Assembly: GCA_963766375.1 (NCBI GenBank)
Contig: CAVXZG010000019.1
Coordinates: 536,068 to 600,067, forward strand
DNA: 64,000 bases
Direction of reading: 5' to 3'
Origin: AC-32 sp963766375
GTDB taxonomy: Bacteria; Actinomycetota; Thermoleophilia; Gaiellales; Gaiellaceae
Position numbers and translations under genes: made by a program. Shown piece after piece: positions 59,504-64,000 of the stretch (position 1 is its first letter; every line of letters begins with the position of its first letter). Under the pieces are notes generated by a model. That model was given only the letters and a program-made list of their open reading frames with translations. It made no database searches and was not told the origin of the DNA.

Positions 59504-60478
59504 TTGAAACGCCGACCGACGACCCGGTTCGCCCTCGCAGTCCTCGCTGTTGGCGTGCTCATAGCCGTACCCGCAGCGCTGGCGACCTCGCCCGGCAAGA
59601 ACGGTCGGATTGTCTACATGGTCAAGGACGCAGCGGGGCACTGGCAGGTCTGGGTGGCGAACCCCGATCTTTCGGGCGCGAAGAAGCTGACCCGTGGTCG
59701 CTACGACACTGGTTGGGCGGTGTGGTCGCCGGGTGGCAAGTGGCTCGTATTTGACAGCAGTCGAACTGATCACACGCCCAACAACTCCCGTCACGTCAAC
59801 GACGTCTTCGTGATGAAGCCGGATGGGTCAGGTGTGAAGAAGCTGACCGACTCGAAAGGCGTGAGCGGGGACGCTGCCTGGTCGCCGAACGGATCGTTGA
59901 TTGCCTTCGAGGCGGATCGCGGAAACCGCAAGGGACTCAGTGCCATCTACGTCATGCACGCGAACGGCCGGAAGCTGAGGAGGGTTACCAATCCCCGGCC
60001 TCCGTTGAGCGACTACAAGCCGCGCTTCTCGCCGGACGGAACGCATCTCGTGTTCTCGCGGGCGCGGGGGACCGCTGACCACGCGCGGGCGGCTCTCTTC
60101 ACGGTGCGCCTTGACGGAAGCGGCCTGCACCGGCTGACTTCGTATGCGCTGCACGTGGAAGACTCGGATTGGTCCCCCGACGGCAAGCGGATTGTCGTCG
60201 AGGCCTACCCGAATCCCGATGCGTACGGAGACATCTACGTCGTCGACGCGACCGGCGGTAGCCCGGTCAACCTCACGCGGAATCCAGCGGGCCAGTCAGG
60301 TTCGGCCGATCCCGCCTGGTCACCGGATGGACGCATGATCATCCTTCTCGACAACCGAGTCGTGAACGGCGTCGGCAGAACCGGGCTGGCGACGATGAAG
60401 CCGGACGGCTCTGACCTTCACTTCATCTCGAGCAAGAACCTCGAGGCACACCAGGCCGACTGGCAGTCCATCCGCTGA
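59504..60478 (+). CDS. Secreted TolB/WD40-like beta-propeller protein
   Basis: 324 residues from TTG 59504; the frame stays open to TTG 59429. Signal peptide (FALAVLAVGVLIAVPAALAT), then six or so repeats with the PD40 pattern: AVWSPGGKWLVFDSS, AAWSPNGSLIAFEADRGN, PRFSPDGTHLVFSRARG, SDWSPDGKRIVVEAY and PAWSPDGRMIILLDN. The fold is a beta-propeller typical of TolB-related secreted or periplasmic proteins of protein-interaction type. It is the last gene of the accessory block. Confidence 0.8.
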   Translation: MKRRPTTRFALAVLAVGVLIAVPAALATSPGKNGRIVYMVKDAAGHWQVWVANPDLSGAKKLTRGRYDTGWAVWSPGGKWLVFDSSRTDHTPNNSRHVNDVFVMKPDGSGVKKLTDSKGVSGDAAWSPNGSLIAFEADRGNRKGLSAIYVMHANGRKLRRVTNPRPPLSDYKPRFSPDGTHLVFSRARGTADHARAALFTVRLDGSGLHRLTSYALHVEDSDWSPDGKRIVVEAYPNPDAYGDIYVVDATGGSPVNLTRNPAGQSGSADPAWSPDGRMIILLDNRVVNGVGRTGLATMKPDGSDLHFISSKNLEAHQADWQSIR

Positions 60479-60708
60479 CAGCAACGAGCAACTCCGTCGC
60501 CTGAGCGAGCGTACTGTCGCCCGATCTGACCCGCGACCTAGATCGCTCGCCACCACGTCGCCGACAACGGTCTCTAGACACTCGACGCTGAGACGGGCTT
60601 CGCCCGGCTCAGCCGCTCAGGCAGGGATCGCAACAGGCCGGCACGGCGAGCAGCTCGGGCGGCTCCTGAAACGAACGCAGCGCGCCAACGCAACGCAAGG
60701 AGGGGGCC

Positions 60709-60735
60709 AACGGGGGAACCAGGGGTTCCCCCGTT
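60709..60735 (-). terminator. 12-bp hairpin overlapping the yebC stop
   Basis: AACGGGGGAACC, loop AGG, GGTTCCCCCGTT: a perfect 12-bp stem with a 3-base loop overlapping the stop codon of yebC. No U tract. Same geometry as the hairpins at 3621 and 12219. Confidence 0.6.
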
Positions 60736-61486
60736 ATAGAACGGCCTCCATCACGCGCTCCGGGATGTCGAAGTTCGCGTAGACCTCCTGGACGTCGTCG
60801 TTCTCCTCGAGCGTGTCGATCAGGCGCAGCGTCTTCTTGGCCGCGCTCTCGTCCTCCAGGCTGACCGTGGTCTTCGGGACCATCGTCAGCTCGGCCGACT
60901 CGACCTCGATGCCGGCCTGCTCGATCGCCTCACGGACGGCGGTCAGGGCCTCGGGCGCCGAGGTGACGCGGAAGCTCGAGCCGTCCTGCTCGACGTCCTC
61001 GGCCCCACCCTCCGCGGCCGCCAGGGTCAACTCGTCCTCGTCGGCCCGGTCGGCGTCCACGAGGATCAGCCCCCGGCGCTCGAAGAGCCAGGCGACCGCG
61101 CCCGAGCTTCCGAGGTTGCCGTCGTGCTTGGAGAACGCCGCGCGAACGTCGGCTGCGGTGCGGTTGCGGTTGTCGGTCAGGGCCTCGACGATCACGGCCA
61201 CGCCGTTCGGCCCGTAGCCCTCGTAGACGACCTGCTCGAACGTCTCGGCGTCCGAGTCGGCGCCGGAGCCGCGGGCGATCGCGCGCTCGATGTTGTCCTT
61301 CGGCATGGAGTAGGAGCGCGCCTTCTCGATCGCGTTGGCGAGCGCGAGGTTCGCGGCGGGATCGGCGCCGCCCTCCCGGGCCGCGACGATCAGCGCACGC
61401 GAGAGCTTCGAGAAGAGCTTCCCGCGCTTGGCGTCGGCCGCGCCCTTCTTGTGCTTGATCGAGCTCCACTTGCTATGCCCTGACAC
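60734..61486 (-). CDS. yebC: YebC/PmpR-family regulatory or translation factor
   Basis: 250 residues. MSGHSKWSSIKHKKGAADAK is the family start, then KLSRALIVAAREGGADPAAN, YEGYGPNGVAVIVEALTDNR and NLGSSGAVAWLFERRGLILV. Members act as transcription regulators or help ribosomes at proline runs. The GTG lies in the end of pdxT and is preceded by AGAGAGGAGAG, a clear Shine-Dalgarno for an internal operon gene. Confidence 0.95.
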   Translation of the reverse strand: MSGHSKWSSIKHKKGAADAKRGKLFSKLSRALIVAAREGGADPAANLALANAIEKARSYSMPKDNIERAIARGSGADSDAETFEQVVYEGYGPNGVAVIVEALTDNRNRTAADVRAAFSKHDGNLGSSGAVAWLFERRGLILVDADRADEDELTLAAAEGGAEDVEQDGSSFRVTSAPEALTAVREAIEQAGIEVESAELTMVPKTTVSLEDESAAKKTLRLIDTLEENDDVQEVYANFDIPERVMEAVL

Positions 61487-62039
61487 CGCTCTCCTCTCTG
61501 ACGAGATCCAGGAATCGCTCGTGCACGCGCGTGTCCTCGGTCAGCTCCGGGTGGAAGGCCGCCACGAGGACACGGCCCTGGCGCAGGAGCACCGGCTCCC
61601 CGTCGAGCTCGGCGAGAACCTCGACCTCCGGGCCGACCTCGGCAACACGCGGCGCCCTGATGAAGATCCCCCGCAGCGGCTCGTCGTCCCCGGCGAGCTC
61701 GAGGTCGGCCTCGAAGCTCGCGACCTGCCGCCCGTAGGCGTTGCGGCTCACCTCGAGGTCGAGCAAGCCGAGGTGGCGCCGGTCGAGCAGGATCATCCCC
61801 GCGCAGGTGCCGAACAACGGCCGCTCGAAGCCGCGGATCGCCTCCTCGAGCCCGTAGAGGCGCACCAGTCGCGCGATCGCCGTCGACTCGCCGCCCGGGA
61901 TGACCAGGCCGTCCAGGTCGTCGAGCTCCTCCGGCTTCCGAACCTCGAGGACCTCCGCGCCGAGCCGGCGCAGCATCGAGGCATGCTCGCGGAAGTTGCC
62001 CTGCACCGCGAGGACTCCGATTCTCAGAGGTGCGCTCAC
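61473..62039 (-). CDS. pdxT: Pyridoxal 5'-phosphate synthase glutaminase subunit PdxT
   Basis: 188 residues. LRIGVLAVQGNFREHASMLR, GLVIPGGESTAIARLVRLYG, the catalytic Cys in LFGTCAGMILLDRR and the His/Glu pair in VAAFHPELTEDTRVHERFL. PdxT supplies ammonia to PdxS, which is not in the window. GTG start with TACAAT 7 bases upstream. Overlaps yebC by 14 bases. Confidence 0.95.
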   Translation of the reverse strand: MSAPLRIGVLAVQGNFREHASMLRRLGAEVLEVRKPEELDDLDGLVIPGGESTAIARLVRLYGLEEAIRGFERPLFGTCAGMILLDRRHLGLLDLEVSRNAYGRQVASFEADLELAGDDEPLRGIFIRAPRVAEVGPEVEVLAELDGEPVLLRQGRVLVAAFHPELTEDTRVHERFLDLVREESGVRA

Positions 62040-62202
62040 GTGGCCGATTGTAGTCTCGGCCTCTATCCAGAAGGCGGTTCCCGCCCTACAATCCCGAAGG
62101 CGCGTGAGAGCAGAGGTTTCACACCCGATTCGCTCAGCTCCGCATCGCCGGGCCAGGACCGCCGGGGGGCGGCAGCAGTGGCAATGTCATGCCGGCTCCC
62201 GC

Positions 62203-62682
62203 ATGCCCAAGCGCACGGATGCCCGCAGCGGCGACTCGCGCGGTTCCACCCGCAACGAGACCCGGCGCGTGCTGGTCGTGGACGACGAGCGCTCGATCCG
62301 CATGCTCTGCCGCGTGAACCTGCGCGCCTCGGGCATGGACGTGCTCGAGGCCGACGACGGCGAGGCGGGGCTCGAGCTCGCCCGGCGCGAACGGCCCGAC
62401 CTGATTCTGCTCGACGTGATGATGCCGGGCCTCGACGGTTGGGGCGTTGCGCGCGAGCTGGCCGCCGACAAGAACACGCAGGACATTCCGATCATCTTCA
62501 TCACGGCGCGCGCCGACCCCGCCGACCGGCGCCTGGGCGAGCAGCTCGGCGGCGTCGGCTACGTCGTCAAGCCGTTCGACCCGGTCGGGATCGGCGAGCT
62601 CGTGGACGACGTCCTCACGCGGATCGAGCGGGGAGAACGGGAGCAGCTGCAGCGCGGCATCGCCACCGAGCACGAAGAGTGA
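62203..62682 (+). CDS. Single-domain response regulator
   Basis: 159 residues with a basic N-terminal extension (MPKRTDARSGDSRGSTRNET). Receiver: RVLVVDDERSIRMLCRVNLR, phospho-Asp in LILLDVMMPGLDGW, Thr in IIFITARAD, Lys in GYVVKPFDPV. No output domain. The frame is also open from GTG 62104, 12 bases after TACAAT (62087-62092), so a longer start is possible. Its stop overlaps the next gene (GTGA), a probable signalling partner. Confidence 0.85.
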   Translation: MPKRTDARSGDSRGSTRNETRRVLVVDDERSIRMLCRVNLRASGMDVLEADDGEAGLELARRERPDLILLDVMMPGLDGWGVARELAADKNTQDIPIIFITARADPADRRLGEQLGGVGYVVKPFDPVGIGELVDDVLTRIERGEREQLQRGIATEHEE

Positions 62683-64000
62683 GCATCCACGAACGCGAGG
62701 ACCGCGCTCTCCGACTCCAGCGGGTCGCCGAGCTGCTCGCCGAGGCGGTCACCCCTCAGGAGGTGCTCGACGCGATCCTGACCGAAGGCGTCCGCGCCGC
62801 CGAGGCGCGGGCGGGCGCGATCGGCGTGCTCAGCGACGACGGCGAGAGCGTCGAGCTGCTCGCACAGCAGGGCTACGCGGGCGAGATCATGGAAGATTGG
62901 GCTCGATTCCCCGTCTCCGCGCAGGTGCCGATGTCGCAGGTGATGCGGACCGGCGAGCCGCTCTTCATCTCGACCTTGGCCGAGCGCAACGAGCTCTTCC
63001 CAGAGCTGGCGCAACGGGGACAGGAGGGCAGCTCGATCGCCGTTCTCCCGCTAGCAGTCGAGGGCCGTGTCTTCGGGGCGATGGCCCTCTCGTTCGCGGA
63101 CGAGGTCGAGTTCGGCCTCGAACGGCGCGAGATGAAGATCGCGCTGGCCCGGCAGGCTTCGCAGGCGCTCGCCCGCTCCCGCCTCTTTGCGCAGGAGCAG
63201 GCACTACGGGAGCGGATGACCTTCCTCGCTGAGGCGAGCGAGCTCCTCTCCTCCTCCCTCGACTACAACCTCACGCTCAGGCAGCTGACCCACCTTGCCG
63301 TGCCGAGGCTCGCCGACTGGTGCGCGATCGACATGGCGGGCGAGAACGGCGAGATCGTGCGGCTCGCAGTCGCCCACCAGGACCCGGAGAAGGTGCGCTG
63401 GGCTTACGAACTGCAGGACCGCTATCCGCCGAAGCCGGACCAACCGCACGGGGTGCCGCAGGTGCTCCGCTCGGGCGAGGCTGAGTTCTTTCCCGTGATC
63501 CCGGACGAGGTGCTGGAAGAGGCGATCGGCGACGACGACGAGCTCAAGGAGATCGTCGACCAGCTCGGCCTGCGCTCGACGATCTGTGTTCCGCTCACGG
63601 CGCGAGGACGTACGCTCGGGGCGCTGACGCTGATCGCCGCCGAGACGCACCCGGCCTACACGGAGGCCGACTTGCAGCTCGCGTTGGAGCTCGCGCACCG
63701 GGCGGCGGTCGCCGTCGACAACGCCCGCCTCTACGGCGAAGCCGAGAAGGGCGCCAACGCGGCTCAGGCACTCGCCTACGTCGCCGACGGCGTCGTCCTG
63801 CTGGACGGCGACGGTGTGGTGCGGCACTGGAATCCGGCGGCCGCGGCGATCACGGGCGTCGGCGAGGCGCAGGCGCTCGGGAAGCCGGTGGACGAGGTCG
63901 TATCTGCCTGGGCTGCTCTCACCTCGCATGTCCCGCTTGCGCAACCCGGAGTCTCCGGGACCCGGCCCGTGACCGTGCCGCTCGTGCTCGACGGGCGCGA
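62679..64000 (+). CDS. GAF-GAF-PAS sensor protein, truncated by window end
   Basis: 440 codons visible, no stop before the edge. GTG start overlapping the response regulator stop. First GAF at about residues 8-165 (LLAEAVTPQEVLDAILTEGV, GSSIAVLPLAVEGRVFGAMA), second at about 180-350 (LTHLAVPRLADWCAIDMAGE, STICVPLTARGRTLGALTLI), then a PAS domain (DGVVLLDGDGVVRHWNPAAA). Such N-termini usually precede a histidine kinase or an SpoIIE-type PP2C phosphatase; which one lies outside the window. Confidence 0.82.
   Translation, partial: MSIHEREDRALRLQRVAELLAEAVTPQEVLDAILTEGVRAAEARAGAIGVLSDDGESVELLAQQGYAGEIMEDWARFPVSAQVPMSQVMRTGEPLFISTLAERNELFPELAQRGQEGSSIAVLPLAVEGRVFGAMALSFADEVEFGLERREMKIALARQASQALARSRLFAQEQALRERMTFLAEASELLSSSLDYNLTLRQLTHLAVPRLADWCAIDMAGENGEIVRLAVAHQDPEKVRWAYELQDRYPPKPDQPHGVPQVLRSGEAEFFPVIPDEVLEEAIGDDDELKEIVDQLGLRSTICVPLTARGRTLGALTLIAAETHPAYTEADLQLALELAHRAAVAVDNARLYGEAEKGANAAQALAYVADGVVLLDGDGVVRHWNPAAAAITGVGEAQALGKPVDEVVSAWAALTSHVPLAQPGVSGTRPVTVPLVLDGR

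Noticed and set aside
60479..60708. Search for tRNA or small RNA in the gap before yebC
   Set aside because: No cloverleaf, CCA end or other structured RNA was seen apart from the terminal hairpin; nothing supportable.
1..64000. Many long frames overlapping known genes on the opposite strand
   Set aside because: In this very GC-rich DNA, third-position bias opens antisense frames; they are Arg-, Ala-, Pro- or His-rich without family motifs and were left out.

Overview
The window is a 64-kb piece of a very GC-rich chromosome with densely packed genes, GTG starts and many 1-4 base stop/start overlaps. I see no rRNA, tRNA, prophage, insertion sequence or CRISPR array. Several features point to an actinobacterium, most likely of the class Thermoleophilia (Gaiellales or Solirubrobacterales type): a fused PafBC regulator, a decaprenyl-phosphate phosphoribosyltransferase-like UbiA protein, a pdxT-yebC/ruvCAB set, GAAC-N4-GTTC and TTAGG-N4-CCTAA operator-type palindromes, and -10 hexamers 6-7 bases before many start codons. 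The class is an inference; no 16S rRNA or other phylogenetic marker was searched.

Layout. 1-5 kb: a coiled-coil C-terminus, a flippase-like membrane protein, a UbiA prenyltransferase, and a secreted protein/response regulator/histidine kinase operon. 5-12 kb: a secreted dimethylformamidase-like protein, a thiolase plus 3-hydroxyacyl-CoA dehydrogenase facing an aldehyde dehydrogenase across a 21-bp promoter, and zinc-ribbon proteins. 12-18 kb: PafBC, a GAF histidine kinase, QueG and an MDR oxidoreductase. 18-29 kb: the most interesting block. A minus-strand series runs from phosphate uptake (DUF47-PiT), through a metallophosphoesterase, a cyclic 2,3-diphosphoglycerate synthetase, a 2-phosphoglycerate kinase, GlpX, a GFA protein and a SufT-like protein, into a KdpDE-like two-component system. 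It is followed by a UspA protein and a KimA-like potassium importer. 29-36 kb: hpt, mntH with a DtxR-type operator, an M23 peptidase, ccmE/ccmI-like genes, a TIM-barrel nuclease-like protein and an alpha/beta hydrolase. 36-47 kb: two class III cyclase fusion proteins, a phosphohexomutase operon, and a methyltransferase/phosphatase-like membrane protein pair. 47-55 kb: RSH (p)ppGpp enzyme, RecJ, an ArsR/SRPBCC pair and ruvCAB. 55-60 kb: an L,D-transpeptidase, then small accessory genes separated by a dispersed short repeat. 60-64 kb: yebC, pdxT, a response regulator and a truncated GAF/PAS sensor.

How the genes may work together. 2-phosphoglycerate kinase and cDPG synthetase together would make cyclic 2,3-diphosphoglycerate, a solute known from methanogens, where it accumulates as its potassium salt. 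Here the two genes overlap each other, sit with a gluconeogenic FBPase, are preceded by phosphate uptake genes, and are followed by a KdpDE-type system and a KimA-type potassium importer. A joint phosphate/cDPG/potassium function is my inference.

Sequence quality. About eighteen genes are broken by small frame changes that are easily repaired on paper, and most carry exactly one extra base. This looks like uncorrected insertion errors in the assembly rather than real pseudogenes. For such genes I give the span of the repaired gene and mark the probable error site. Short repeats and operators are reported as read directly from the sequence.
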